64,000 bases of DNA from CAMLOF01 sp041913045 (GTDB taxonomy: Bacteria; Pseudomonadota; Gammaproteobacteria; Burkholderiales; Burkholderiaceae_C). The notes beneath the pieces are model-generated. The model did no database searches. It had not been told where the DNA came from and was given only the letters and a program-made list of their open reading frames with translations. Position 1 is the stretch's first letter, and each line of letters starts with the position of its first letter. Of this stretch, positions 49,673 through 58,742 are shown piece by piece. The position numbers were made by a program, and so were the translations under genes. Location of the stretch: positions 1 through 64,000 of the forward strand of contig JAYSGB010000005.1 of assembly GCA_041913045.1 (NCBI GenBank). Reading direction: 5' to 3'.

Positions 49673-49725
49673 TGGACAGATACGGCCTATGCGGCACAGT
49701 TCACTCAAATCTGGAGATATTGCCT

Positions 49726-51105
49726 GTGAACCATGTGATCGACGAGAAACTGCTGCAACGGTTTGACGTGCCGGGGCCGCGTTACACCTCGTACCCTACG
49801 GCCGACCGCTTTGTGGAAGCGTTCACCGAAAAGGACTACGTGCAGGCGCTGGAGCAGCGCCGCGCAGGTTCGCTGGCCCTGCCGCTGTCACTGTACATCC
49901 ATATTCCGTTTTGTGAGTCGCTTTGCTATTACTGCGCTTGCAACAAGGTCATCACCAAACACCACAGCAAGGCGGCTGAGTACCTGCGCTACCTGTCCCG
50001 CGAGCTGGAGTTGCAGGTTGAACACTTTGGCCGTGGTCATAGTGTTTCTCAAATGCATCTGGGTGGGGGCACACCCACGTTCCTGAGCGACGACGAACTC
50101 AGCGATCTGCTGGACATGGTCCAGCGCCACTTCAACCTGGTGCCGGGGGGCGAGTATTCGGTGGAGGTGGACCCGCGCACCGTGACGCCACAGCGCCTGG
50201 AACATTTGCACAAGCTCGGCTTCAACCGCCTGAGTTTTGGGGTTCAGGACTTTGACCCCACAGTGCAGAAGGCTGTGCATCGCGTGCAACCGGCAGATCA
50301 GGTTTTTGCGCTGGTCGATGCGGCACGAAAAATCGGGTTCGAGTCTGTCAACGTGGATCTGATCTACGGTCTGCCGCTGCAGACGCCAGAATCCTTCAGG
50401 CACACACTGGAGCAGGTCAAGACACTGCGGCCCGAGCGCATTGCTCTGTACGCCTACGCTCACCTGCCTGCCAGGTTCAAGCCGCAGCGCCGCATTCTGT
50501 CGGCGGAGCTGCCCAGCGCTGCCGAAAAACTGTCCATGCTGTCCATTTCCCTGGACATGTTCAGCGAAGCGGGTTACGTGTACGTTGGCATGGATCATTT
50601 CGCGCTGCCAGACGACGCCTTGGCCGTAGCCAAGCGCCAGGGGCGCCTGCACCGCAACTTCCAGGGGTACAGCACCCAGCCGGATTGCGACCTCATCGCT
50701 CTGGGCGTTTCCGCGATTGGGCGCGTTGGGGCCACCTACAGCCAAAACGCCAAGACCCTTGAAGAATACTACGACGCGCTGGACCAGGGGCGTCTGCCCA
50801 TCATCAGGGGCTTGGCACTTAACAGGGATGATGCGCTGCGTCGCAGTGTGATCATGGCCATCATGTGCCAAGGCTCGGTGGAGTTCGAGTCCATCAATCT
50901 GGGTCACCTGATCGACTTCAAGACCTACTTCGCCCGCGAACTGGAGCGTTTGCAGCCCATGCAGGAGTGGGGGCTGGTCAAGCTCAATCCCGACAGCATT
51001 GAAGTCACGCCTGCGGGCTGGTACCTTGTGCGCGCCATTGCCATGGTGTTTGACAAGTACCTGCAAGTGGACCAGGACCGCGCGCGGTTTTCCAAGATCA
51101 TCTGA
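49726..51105 (+). CDS. hemN: Oxygen-independent coproporphyrinogen III dehydrogenase
   Basis: 459 residues. A radical SAM enzyme replacing oxygen-dependent HemF in haem synthesis. CESLCYYC (C63, C67, C70) binds the cluster, GGGTPTFL follows, and RFDVPGPRYTSYPTADRF at the N-terminus is typical. I chose the GTG at 49726, with GGAGA 9 bases upstream; earlier ATGs at 49666 and 49672 lie in or against the FNR box. It provides haem for the neighbouring cbb3 oxidase under low oxygen. Confidence 0.95.
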   Translation: MNHVIDEKLLQRFDVPGPRYTSYPTADRFVEAFTEKDYVQALEQRRAGSLALPLSLYIHIPFCESLCYYCACNKVITKHHSKAAEYLRYLSRELELQVEHFGRGHSVSQMHLGGGTPTFLSDDELSDLLDMVQRHFNLVPGGEYSVEVDPRTVTPQRLEHLHKLGFNRLSFGVQDFDPTVQKAVHRVQPADQVFALVDAARKIGFESVNVDLIYGLPLQTPESFRHTLEQVKTLRPERIALYAYAHLPARFKPQRRILSAELPSAAEKLSMLSISLDMFSEAGYVYVGMDHFALPDDALAVAKRQGRLHRNFQGYSTQPDCDLIALGVSAIGRVGATYSQNAKTLEEYYDALDQGRLPIIRGLALNRDDALRRSVIMAIMCQGSVEFESINLGHLIDFKTYFARELERLQPMQEWGLVKLNPDSIEVTPAGWYLVRAIAMVFDKYLQVDQDRARFSKII

Positions 51106-51138
51106 GCGGCAGCGCTTGCGCGCTGCTACAGTCCCCGC

Positions 51139-51810
51139 ATGCTGAGTTCCATGACCATTTCCGCCCTGATGATGGGGCTGGTCGGCGGGCCCCACTGCGT
51201 GGCCATGTGCGGTGCTGCCTGCGCGGGCATTGCGCGGGCCGCACAACCTCACAGCACGCTGGCGCTCATGAAGTTCCAGCTCTCACGCCTGGTGGGCTAC
51301 AGCCTGATGGGCATGCTCGCCGGAGGCACTGTTCAGGGTCTGGGGTGGATGGGGCAGCAGACGGCTGTGCTGCGCCCCGTGTGGACGATGATGCACGTTG
51401 CAGCCCTGTTGCTGGGCTTGGTGTTGATGTGGCAGGCCCGCCAACCCGCGTTCATTGACGACTGGGGGCAGCGTTTGTGGCGCAAGGCTCGCCCAGTCAT
51501 GGCTGGGCTGGGTGGCAAGGCGCCTGTGGTGCTGGGGGTGGGCTGGGCGCTCATGCCATGCGGCTTGCTTTACTCGGCGCTGTTGGTTGCGTCTTTGTCG
51601 GCGTCAGCCGTTCAGGGGGCGGTTGTCATGGCTGCGTTTGCCCTGGGCACCATGGTGTCGCTGGTGGCCGGGCCGTGGCTGTTGCTGCGCCTGAAGGACG
51701 CCCGTTCCGGTGGTTGGGGCATCCGCTTGGCAGGCTTGGCGCTGGTGGCAACCTCGGGCTGGGCTTTGTGGATGGGTATCACCCAGCCCACAGGGTTGTG
51801 GTGCGCCTGA
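51139..51810 (+). CDS. TauE/SafE- or DsbD-like membrane protein
   Basis: 223 residues, six likely transmembrane segments. GLVGGPHCVAMCGAACAGIA and the second-half WALMPCGLLYSALLVASLS are the paired Pro-Cys motifs of the sulfite exporter TauE/SafE-like/DsbD-2 group often found next to cbb3 genes, where copper or redox roles in oxidase maturation are suggested. It follows hemN by 33 bases on the same strand. The transported substrate is unknown. Confidence 0.8.
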   Translation: MLSSMTISALMMGLVGGPHCVAMCGAACAGIARAAQPHSTLALMKFQLSRLVGYSLMGMLAGGTVQGLGWMGQQTAVLRPVWTMMHVAALLLGLVLMWQARQPAFIDDWGQRLWRKARPVMAGLGGKAPVVLGVGWALMPCGLLYSALLVASLSASAVQGAVVMAAFALGTMVSLVAGPWLLLRLKDARSGGWGIRLAGLALVATSGWALWMGITQPTGLWCA

Positions 51811-51825
51811 GTTACCTCGCCGCCT

Positions 51826-52758
51826 TCAATGGCTTGCCGCAGTTGAGCCCCTGCTGGGCAGTGTGGCCAGAACCAGACCCGCCAGCGCAATCGCAAAAGC
51901 CGCCAGTTGCATGGGTGTCAGGCGTTCGCCCATGAACAGCACGCCAATGGCGGCTGCACTCACCGGCAGCATCACCGTGAACACCCCCGCCTGGCTGGCG
52001 CTGACCCGTTGCAGCCCCGTCATCCACAGCCACACGGTCCACATGCTGGCAGCCAGCGCGTAGAACACGAGCAGCAGCCAAAGCGGCAAGGTCATCTGTG
52101 AGAAGTCGTAGTGCCAGGCCGCCCAGATGCCCACGGGTGTGACAAGTACCAGCCCCCATAGGTTGATGATGGCCGAAATCCGCCTGGGGCCCAGCCCCTG
52201 GGTCAGCTTCTTGCCTATGACTACATAAGAAGCTTCGCAAACCACTGCGGCGAACACCAGCAAGTTGCCCCACAGCGCCAGGGGCAACCCCAGGAACTGA
52301 CCCTCTACCGAGTTGCCGGGCTGGGACTTTTCCATTGAGAACAAACCGATCCCCACAGCTGCCAGGCCAATGGCCGCCAGGTTGCGCCGACTGAGCTTTT
52401 CGTGCAGGAACAACCAGCTCAGAACCGCCACAACAGCAGGAATGGACGACATCACCACCCCTGCCGCAGTGGCTGTGGTCAGGCTTACGCCAAACAGCAT
52501 GCAGATGGAAAACAGAAAGTTGCCCAGGAACGACTCCAGGAACAACAAGCCTTTTGTGCGGGTGGACAGTGGGGGCTCGTCAGCCGGTTTGCGCAGCCAG
52601 GTAAGCATGGCCGCACCGCCAATGCCAAAGCGCAGCCACGCCAGCAGGAACACGGGAAGAACCGCCACCAGAGGTTTTGACAGTGCCACATAGCTGCCTA
52701 CCAGCGACATGCTCAGGGCCAGGCATCCATAGGCCATCCAGGGGGTGCGTTGTGACAT
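51826..52758 (-). CDS. EamA/DMT-family exporter
   Basis: 310 residues with ten predicted transmembrane helices in two EamA repeats (about 8-140 and 165-300). Motifs: GVVMSSIPAVVAVLSWLFL...EKLSRRNLAAIGLAAVGIGL and VFTVMLPVSAAAIGVLFMGERL. The start at 52758 gives the family N-terminus, and the frame is open 30 codons further. The substrate is unknown; relatives export amino acids and small metabolites. It is convergent with the preceding gene. Confidence 0.88.
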   Translation of the reverse strand: MSQRTPWMAYGCLALSMSLVGSYVALSKPLVAVLPVFLLAWLRFGIGGAAMLTWLRKPADEPPLSTRTKGLLFLESFLGNFLFSICMLFGVSLTTATAAGVVMSSIPAVVAVLSWLFLHEKLSRRNLAAIGLAAVGIGLFSMEKSQPGNSVEGQFLGLPLALWGNLLVFAAVVCEASYVVIGKKLTQGLGPRRISAIINLWGLVLVTPVGIWAAWHYDFSQMTLPLWLLLVFYALAASMWTVWLWMTGLQRVSASQAGVFTVMLPVSAAAIGVLFMGERLTPMQLAAFAIALAGLVLATLPSRGSTAASH

Positions 52759-52901
52759 GGGGTGAGACGGTCGTACTTTTGAAATGTGGGTCTGATCATG
52801 CACCAAAGTCTTGCCCTGGCACGCGTGTGGTGCCCTTTCATTTTGCATGAGGAAAATGTCATTCCACTTTATGAAATTTCTGCGTGCTGCACCGCAGAAA
52901 A

Positions 52902-52940
52902 ATTTCTCAATATGAAGAATGAAATTCCATATTGAGAAAT
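52902..52940. promoter_or_regulatory. 13-bp inverted repeat upstream of aceA
   Basis: ATTTCTCAATATG and CATATTGAGAAAT are perfectly inverted around 13 bases, in an AT-rich 352-base intergenic region (52759-53110) otherwise without genes. A dimeric regulator site or a transcribed hairpin are both possible. Confidence 0.55.
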
Positions 52941-52979
52941 AGATCGATTAAGTATTTGTTTTTAAACGAATAAAAATAT

Positions 52980-53023
52980 GTCTTCTATAAGACATAAGAT
53001 TGACTCAAGGTCTTATACAAGAC
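52980..53023. promoter_or_regulatory. Paired GTCTT-N4-AAGAC palindromes at the aceA promoter
   Basis: GTCTTCTATAAGAC (52980-52993) and GTCTTATACAAGAC (53010-53023) have centres 30 bases apart, about three helical turns. A -35-like TTGACT (53000-53005) lies between them, so the second copy would cover the promoter. This fits repression of the glyoxylate bypass. The regulator is not encoded next to it. Confidence 0.6.
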
Positions 53024-53110
53024 TTAAACTTTCTCCAACGGCACCGCACTTGCATGCATTCATCAAGTCAGTTGCCAACCGGTGTATCAACCTAGCCAAG
53101 GAGAGTTTCC

Positions 53111-54442
53111 ATGCCTCAATCCCTCACGCAACAACTGAGCCGCCAGCAGCAAATCGAAGCTCTGGAAAAAGACTGGGCCCACAACCCTCGTTGGAAGGGT
53201 ATCAAGCGCGGTTACTCCGCCGCTGACGTGGTTCGTCTGCGCGGCAGTCTGCAGCCCGAGTACACCCTGGCCCAGCGCGGTGCCGAAAAGCTGTGGGACA
53301 AGATCAACGGCGGTGCCAAGAAGGGCTACGTGAACGCCTTCGGCGCCATCAGCGCTGGCCAGGCCATGCAGCAAGCCAAAGCTGGTCTGGAAGCCGTGTA
53401 CCTGTCGGGCTGGCAAGTCGCCGCCGACGGCAACACCTCCGAAACCATGTACCCCGACCAGTCGCTGTACGCCTACGACTCGGTGCCCACCATGGTGCGT
53501 CGCATCAACAACACCTTCAAGCGTGCCGATGAGATCCAGTGGGGCCGTGGCATCGAGCCGGGCTCTCCCGAGTTCATCGACTACTTCCTGCCCATCGTGG
53601 CTGACGCAGAAGCCGGTTTCGGCGGCGTGCTCAACGCCTTCGAGCTGATGAAGAACATGATTGCTGCTGGCGCAGCAGGCGTGCACTTTGAAGACCAGCT
53701 GGCTGCCGTGAAGAAGTGCGGTCACATGGGCGGCAAGGTGCTGGTGCCCACCCAGGAAGCCATTGAGAAGCTGATCGCCGCTCGTTTCGCTGCCGACACC
53801 ATGGGCGTGCCCACCATCATCCTGGCTCGTACCGACGCCGAGGCTGCCAACCTGATCACGTCTGACCACGACGCCAACGACAAGCCTTTCCTGACCGGTG
53901 AGCGCACGCAAGAAGGCTTCTACCGCGTGAAGAACGGTCTGGAGCAGGCCATTAGCCGTGGCGTGGCCTACGCACCCTATGCCGACCTGGTGTGGTGCGA
54001 AACCGGCGTGCCTGACATCGGCTTCGCCCGTGAGTTCGCCCAGGCTGTGCACGCCGCTTGCCCGGGCAAGCTGCTGTCCTACAACTGCTCGCCGTCCTTC
54101 AACTGGAAGAAGAACCTCAACGACAGCCAGATCGCATCCTTCCAGGAAGAGCTGTCTGCGCTGGGCTACAAGTACCAGTTCATCACGCTGGCCGGTATCC
54201 ATATCAACTGGTTCAACACCTTCCAGTTTGCTCACGCATACGCTCGCGGCGAAGGCATGAAGCACTACGTGAACATGGTGCAAGAGCCCGAGTTCGCAGC
54301 GCGTGAGAAGGGTTACACCTTCGTGTCGCACCAGCAGGAAGTGGGCGCGGGTTACTTCGACGACGTGACCACGGTTATCCAAGGCGGTTCTTCCAGCGTG
54401 AAAGCCCTGACCGGCTCCACCGAAGAAGAGCAGTTCCACTGA
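53111..54442 (+). CDS. aceA: Isocitrate lyase
   Basis: 443 residues. Splits isocitrate into succinate and glyoxylate, the first step of the glyoxylate bypass. The catalytic KKCGHMGGKVL (Cys-Gly-His) and DADTGFGG-like DAEAGFGGVLNAFELM regions are present. AAGGAG precedes the ATG. With acs it enables growth on acetate. The upstream region carries two sets of operator-like palindromes. Confidence 0.97.
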   Translation: MPQSLTQQLSRQQQIEALEKDWAHNPRWKGIKRGYSAADVVRLRGSLQPEYTLAQRGAEKLWDKINGGAKKGYVNAFGAISAGQAMQQAKAGLEAVYLSGWQVAADGNTSETMYPDQSLYAYDSVPTMVRRINNTFKRADEIQWGRGIEPGSPEFIDYFLPIVADAEAGFGGVLNAFELMKNMIAAGAAGVHFEDQLAAVKKCGHMGGKVLVPTQEAIEKLIAARFAADTMGVPTIILARTDAEAANLITSDHDANDKPFLTGERTQEGFYRVKNGLEQAISRGVAYAPYADLVWCETGVPDIGFAREFAQAVHAACPGKLLSYNCSPSFNWKKNLNDSQIASFQEELSALGYKYQFITLAGIHINWFNTFQFAHAYARGEGMKHYVNMVQEPEFAAREKGYTFVSHQQEVGAGYFDDVTTVIQGGSSSVKALTGSTEEEQFH

Positions 54443-54476
54443 TCCGCAAGCCCCTCAACGGGGGCGAGGAGACGAG

Positions 54477-54503
54477 AGCCCGGGCGATCCCCGGGCTTTT
54501 TTT
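54477..54503 (+). terminator. Terminator after aceA
   Basis: AGCCCGGG, short loop, CCCGGGCT and seven Ts. Confidence 0.92.
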
Positions 54504-54619
54504 CGTCCAGAGAGGGGAGTGACGCGAATTGCTGGGGGTGATATCGTGTGTCTGGCTGTCTAGCGCCCGGGCGCAAGGTGTGCGCGGGTTTGCCCCTCAT
54601 GAACCCCAAGGAGCTTGCA

Positions 54620-55141
54620 ATGGTTTACAAGATGTCCGTTGTTGCAGCAGTCGCTGTCACCCTGTTTACGGGCTGCGCCGGGATCATGCCTGCCAAGCCG
54701 GCGGCCCAGGCGACTCTGGAAAGCAGATCTGGCAGTCAGGTCAAGGGCGTGGTTTCTTTCTACCGTGCTGGTGACTCAACACTGGTCAAGGCGGACGTGA
54801 CAGGGCTGACGCCCGGTGAGCATGGTTTTCACGTTCATGAAAGTGGCGATTGCAGCGCGCCGGATGCCGCCAGCGCCAAAGGGCACTTCAATCCGCATGG
54901 CATGAAGCACGGGCACCATCAACATGCGGAGCGTCACGTGGGTGATTTGCCCAATCTGGTGGCTGACGCGCAGGGACGCGCTGTCTACAAGGCCGAGGTC
55001 AAGGGGTTGAATCTGGCCGCAGGCGCTGACGGCATCGTCGGGCGCAGTGTGGTGGTTCATGCCGACCCAGACGACTACCGCTCCCAGCCCGCAGGCAACT
55101 CCGGCAGGCGAGTGGCCTGTGGCGTGATCCAGCCGCAGTGA
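54620..55141 (+). CDS. sodC: Cu/Zn superoxide dismutase, lipoprotein
   Basis: 173 residues. The signal peptide ends in the lipobox LFTGC, so the mature enzyme is probably lipid-anchored in the periplasm. Copper ligands HGFHVHE, zinc loop GHFNPHGMKHGHHQHAERHVGD and C-terminal GRRVACGVI (disulfide Cys) are present. An extra His-rich stretch (MKHGHHQH) is as in several bacterial SodCs. AAGGAG at the right distance fixes the ATG at 54620. Confidence 0.95.
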   Translation: MVYKMSVVAAVAVTLFTGCAGIMPAKPAAQATLESRSGSQVKGVVSFYRAGDSTLVKADVTGLTPGEHGFHVHESGDCSAPDAASAKGHFNPHGMKHGHHQHAERHVGDLPNLVADAQGRAVYKAEVKGLNLAAGADGIVGRSVVVHADPDDYRSQPAGNSGRRVACGVIQPQ

Positions 55142-55296
55142 GTGAGGTGCAGGCATTTTGTGGGAAAATGCCGGCTTTCTGATCAACAAGAGCGAGAAAG
55201 GCAATCCGGTTATGACACCGCGAACTACCCTGGAGGTTGTCACTGCCCATTGATGGGCGGCAGTTCGCGCCTGCTCGGTACTTTTTCCTCTCTCAG

Positions 55297-55323
55297 CGCG
55301 GCCCAGAGCCGCGTTTTTGTTTT
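55297..55323 (+). terminator. Terminator-like hairpin in the thrS leader
   Basis: CGCGGC, loop CCAGA, GCCGCG and TTTTTGTTTT, ending 13 bases before the thrS ATG. Either an attenuator of thrS or the terminator of sodC with the thrS promoter lying upstream of it. Confidence 0.65.
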
Positions 55324-55335
55324 CTGGACCCCCTC

Positions 55336-57243
55336 ATGTTGAACATCACGCTCCCAGACGGCTCGCAACGTCAGTTTCCCGGCCCCGTCACCGTGGCCGA
55401 GGTGGCCGCTTCCATCGGTTCCGGCCTGGCCAAGGCTGCACTTGCAGGCAAGGTGGATGGCAAGCTGGTCGATACGTCCTACCGCATCGAGGCCGATGCC
55501 GCCCTGGCCATCGTCACCGCCAAGGACGCTGATGGTCTGGAGGTGATTCGCCATTCCACTGCGCACTTGCTGGCATACGCCGTCAAGGAGTTGTTCCCCG
55601 ACGCCCAGGTCACCATCGGCCCGGTTATCGACAACGGCTTCTACTACGACTTTTCGTACAAGCGCCCCTTTACCCCGGAGGATCTGGCCGCCATCGAAAA
55701 GAAGATGACGGAACTGTCCAACAAGGACGAGCCGGTTGTGCGCCGCGTGCTGCCGCGCGACGAGGCCGTGGCCTATTTCAAGGGCCTGGGTGAGAACTAC
55801 AAGGCCGAGATCATTGCCAGCATTCCCACGAACGAAGAGGTGAGCCTCTACCGCGAGGGCAGCTTTGAAGACCTGTGCCGCGGCCCGCACGTGCCCAGCA
55901 CCGGCAAACTCAAGCACTTCAAGCTGATGAAGGTGGCTGGTGCCTACTGGCGTGGTGACCACCGCAACGAGATGCTGCAGCGCATTTACGGCACTGCCTG
56001 GACGTCCAAGGACGAGCTGCAGCAGTACCTGACCATGCTGGAGGAGGCCGAGAAACGCGACCACCGCAAGCTGGGCCGGGAGCTGGACCTGTTCCACATC
56101 GACGAGCATTCGCCCGGCACGGTGTTCTGGCACCCCAAGGGTTGGACGGTGTGGCAGGAAGTGGAGCAGTACATGCGCCGCGTGTACCGCGACAACGGCT
56201 ACCTGGAGGTCAAAGGCCCGCAAATCCTGGACAAGACCTTGTGGGAGAAAACCGGCCACTGGGACAAGTACCGCGAGAACATGTTCACCACCGAGTCGGA
56301 AAAGCGCGACTACGCGCTCAAACCGATGAACTGCCCGGGTCACATTCTGATCTTCAAGCAGGGTGTGAAGAGCTACCGCGACCTGCCGCTGCGCTACGGT
56401 GAATTTGGCCAGTGCCACCGCAACGAGCCCACGGGCGGCCTGCACGGCATCATGCGTGTGCGCGGCTTCACGCAAGACGACGGTCACATCTTCTGTACCG
56501 AAGACATGATCCAGACCGAGGTGGCCGCCTTCACGGCGCTGCTCAAGAAGGTTTACAAGGACTTCGGCTTCACCGACATTCTCTATAAGCTGTCCACCCG
56601 GCCTGAAAAGCGCATTGGCACCGAGGAAAGCTGGGACAAGGCCGAGGCAGCGCTGGCCGAGGGTCTGAAGGCCGCTGGTTGCGAATTCGAGTACCTGCCG
56701 GGAGAGGGTGCGTTCTACGGCCCCAAGATCGAATACACGCTTAAGGACGCGCTGGGCCGCCAGTGGCAGTGCGGCACCATTCAGGTGGATCCGAACCTGC
56801 CGGAGCGCCTGGATGCTGAATTTGTGGGTGAGGATGGCATGCGCCACCGCCCCGTCATGCTGCACCGCGCCATTGTGGGCAGCCTGGAGCGTTTCATCGG
56901 CATTTTGATCGAACAGCACGCTGGCGCGCTGCCCACTTGGCTGGCTCCGGTGCAGGTCGCGGTGCTCAATATCACCGACTCGCAGGCCGATTACTGTCGT
57001 GAAATTGCCAAAATGCTGGAGAATCAAGGGCTTAGGGTCACCCTGGACCTGCGCAACGAGAAAATCACGTATAAAATACGGGAGCATTCGCTGCAAAAGC
57101 TGCCTTACATCCTCGTTGTGGGTGACAAAGAAAAGGCCGCCGGGGCGGTTGCCGTGCGTGCGCGCGGCAACAAGGACCTGGGGGTTTTGTCTCTGGAGGA
57201 GTTCGCCCAACGCATCCGTTCGGACATCGAAGCCAAGGCCTGA
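55336..57243 (+). CDS. thrS: Threonyl-tRNA synthetase
   Basis: 635 residues. Class II synthetase with TGS domain (1-60), editing domain (HSTAHLLAYAVKELFP, with the HxxxH zinc-like motif, about 75-90), motif 2 and Zn-binding MNCPGHILIF, and the anticodon-binding domain (APVQVAVLNITDSQ). ATG 55336 matches the family; the frame is open upstream over the leader. First gene of the operon shared with E. coli (thrS-infC-rpmI-rplT-pheST-ihfA). Confidence 0.97.
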   Translation: MLNITLPDGSQRQFPGPVTVAEVAASIGSGLAKAALAGKVDGKLVDTSYRIEADAALAIVTAKDADGLEVIRHSTAHLLAYAVKELFPDAQVTIGPVIDNGFYYDFSYKRPFTPEDLAAIEKKMTELSNKDEPVVRRVLPRDEAVAYFKGLGENYKAEIIASIPTNEEVSLYREGSFEDLCRGPHVPSTGKLKHFKLMKVAGAYWRGDHRNEMLQRIYGTAWTSKDELQQYLTMLEEAEKRDHRKLGRELDLFHIDEHSPGTVFWHPKGWTVWQEVEQYMRRVYRDNGYLEVKGPQILDKTLWEKTGHWDKYRENMFTTESEKRDYALKPMNCPGHILIFKQGVKSYRDLPLRYGEFGQCHRNEPTGGLHGIMRVRGFTQDDGHIFCTEDMIQTEVAAFTALLKKVYKDFGFTDILYKLSTRPEKRIGTEESWDKAEAALAEGLKAAGCEFEYLPGEGAFYGPKIEYTLKDALGRQWQCGTIQVDPNLPERLDAEFVGEDGMRHRPVMLHRAIVGSLERFIGILIEQHAGALPTWLAPVQVAVLNITDSQADYCREIAKMLENQGLRVTLDLRNEKITYKIREHSLQKLPYILVVGDKEKAAGAVAVRARGNKDLGVLSLEEFAQRIRSDIEAKA

Positions 57244-57333
57244 GGCCTGGTTTCCTGTGCCGTGGTGCCGCGGGTAACAGGCGGTGGGCGGCGGTTCTGC
57301 TGCTCTGCAGCTTCTTGAACAAAGGATTTCACC

Positions 57334-57945
57334 ATCGCTACCAACCCCAACTTCCGCGACCGCCGTCAACGCGAGGAACGCGCTCACCGCCTGAATCGCG
57401 AGATCAACGCCACTGAGGTTCGCCTCACGGGCCCCGAAGGCGAAGCCATTGGTGTCGTGAGTCTCCAGGAAGCGCTGCGCATGGCGGGCGAGCTGGACGT
57501 GGATCTGGTGGAAATTGCCGCGATGGCCAAGCCTCCGGTTTGCCGCCTCATCGATTACGGCAAGTTCAAGTACGCGGAACAGAAGAAGGCAGCGGAGGCG
57601 AAGTCCAAACAGAAGGTCATCGAGGTCAAGGAAATCAAGTTCCGTCCCGGTACCGACGAAGGCGACTACAACATCAAGATGCGCAACGTGCGCCGCTTCC
57701 TGGAAGACGGCGACAAGTGCAAGATCACCCTGCGTTTCCGTGGCCGTGAGATCACGCACCAGGAACTGGGCTTGGCACTGCTGAACCGCATTCGCGATGA
57801 ACTGGGCGATTCGATCGTGGTGGAGCAGTTCCCCAAGCTCGAGGGCCGTCAGATGATCATGATGATCGCACCTGGCCGCAAGAAGGCGGGCGGTGCAGGC
57901 AAACCGGCGCAGGAAACCGCACCGGTGGCCACCCCGGCAGAGTAA
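57334..57945 (+). CDS. infC: Translation initiation factor IF-3, ATC start codon
   Basis: 203 residues. IF-3 discriminates against non-canonical start codons and so controls its own synthesis, which begins at AUU in E. coli. Here the only start consistent with the N-terminus ATNPNFRDRRQREERAHRLN is ATC at 57334, with AAAGGA 7 bases upstream. No ATG, GTG or TTG occurs in this region of the frame. The next usable codon (GTG 57457) would delete 41 conserved residues. N- and C-domains are intact (PPVCRLIDYGKFKY; KFRPGTDEGDYNIK). Confidence 0.93.
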   Translation: MATNPNFRDRRQREERAHRLNREINATEVRLTGPEGEAIGVVSLQEALRMAGELDVDLVEIAAMAKPPVCRLIDYGKFKYAEQKKAAEAKSKQKVIEVKEIKFRPGTDEGDYNIKMRNVRRFLEDGDKCKITLRFRGREITHQELGLALLNRIRDELGDSIVVEQFPKLEGRQMIMMIAPGRKKAGGAGKPAQETAPVATPAE

Positions 57946-58133
57946 TCTGCTGGTACAGGAAACGGGTCCGTGGCGGGTTGGTCGCCTGCAACGGGTCCGG
58001 GAAAAGCACTCCTTGGGGTGCATTTCCAAGCGGGGTTCTTTGAACCAACCGCACAACCCAAGTGGCTCGGGGCCAACAAGACCGCGATCTGGTTCGCGGC
58101 GCCTCACGAGCACAAACCATAAGGAGCATCAAC

Positions 58134-58337
58134 ATGCCCAAAATGAAGACCAAGAGCAGTGCGAAAAAGCGTTTTCGCGTTCGTCCGGGTGGCACCGTCA
58201 AGCGCGGTCAAGCCTTCAAGCGTCACATCCTGACCAAGAAGTCCACCAAGAACAAGCGCCAGCTGCGTGGTGCGGTGACTGTGCATGAGACCAACATGGG
58301 TCACATGGCGCAGATGCTGCCCTTTGCCGGCCTGTAA
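58134..58337 (+). CDS. rpmI: 50S ribosomal protein L35
   Basis: 67 residues, start KMKTKSSAKKRFRV as in L35. AAGGAG precedes the ATG. A 188-base gap after infC carries no gene and is where L20-dependent translational control acts in E. coli; whether this leader folds that way is untested. Confidence 0.97.
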   Translation: MPKMKTKSSAKKRFRVRPGGTVKRGQAFKRHILTKKSTKNKRQLRGAVTVHETNMGHMAQMLPFAGL

Positions 58338-58362
58338 TTCAACGACGAACAAGGAGTAAGCT

Positions 58363-58722
58363 ATGCCTCGCGTCAAACGTGGTGTCACCGCACGTGCCCG
58401 TCACAAGAAAGTCCTGGCCCTGGCCAAAGGTTTCCGCGGCCGTCGCGGTAATGTCTTCCGCATCGCCAAACAGGCGGTGATGAAGGCCGGTCAGTATGCC
58501 TACCGTGACCGCCGTACCAAGAAGCGTGTGTTCCGCCAGCTGTGGATCGCCCGTATCAACGCCGGCGTGCGCGAATTGGGCCTGACCTACAGCCAGTTCG
58601 CCAACGGCCTGAAGAAAGCCGCCATCGAGATCGACCGCAAGATGCTGGCTGATCTGGCCGTGAACGACAAGGCTGCTTTCAGCAGCATCGTCGAGCAGGT
58701 CAAGGCCAAGTTGGCTGCCTGA
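58363..58722 (+). CDS. rplT: 50S ribosomal protein L20
   Basis: 119 residues; PRVKRGVTARARHKKVLALA and the following basic helix are typical L20. L20 also represses its operon in enterobacteria. Its stop TGA overlaps the ATG of the Phe leader peptide (TGATG). Confidence 0.97.
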   Translation: MPRVKRGVTARARHKKVLALAKGFRGRRGNVFRIAKQAVMKAGQYAYRDRRTKKRVFRQLWIARINAGVRELGLTYSQFANGLKKAAIEIDRKMLADLAVNDKAAFSSIVEQVKAKLAA

Positions 58723-58742
58723 TGGACGATCGGTTTTTCTGA
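58722..58742 (+). CDS. Phe leader peptide of the pheST attenuator
   Basis: ATG overlapping the rplT stop opens a 6-codon frame, Met-Asp-Asp-Arg-Phe-Phe, ending TGA. The Phe codons (TTT TTC) lie in the first strand of a hairpin before a terminator. In E. coli the pheM leader occupies exactly this position between rplT and pheS. Six residues is short but enough for stalling control. Confidence 0.6.
   Translation: MDDRFF

Noticed and set aside
49666..49725. Upstream ATG starts for hemN (49666, 49672)
   Set aside because: They lie in or at the end of the FNR box and add residues not typical of HemN; the GTG at 49726 has a good Shine-Dalgarno.
55240..58113. A 957-codon minus-strand frame opposite thrS and infC
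   Set aside because: Shadow of two conserved genes; composition is His/Gln/Val-rich and without motifs.
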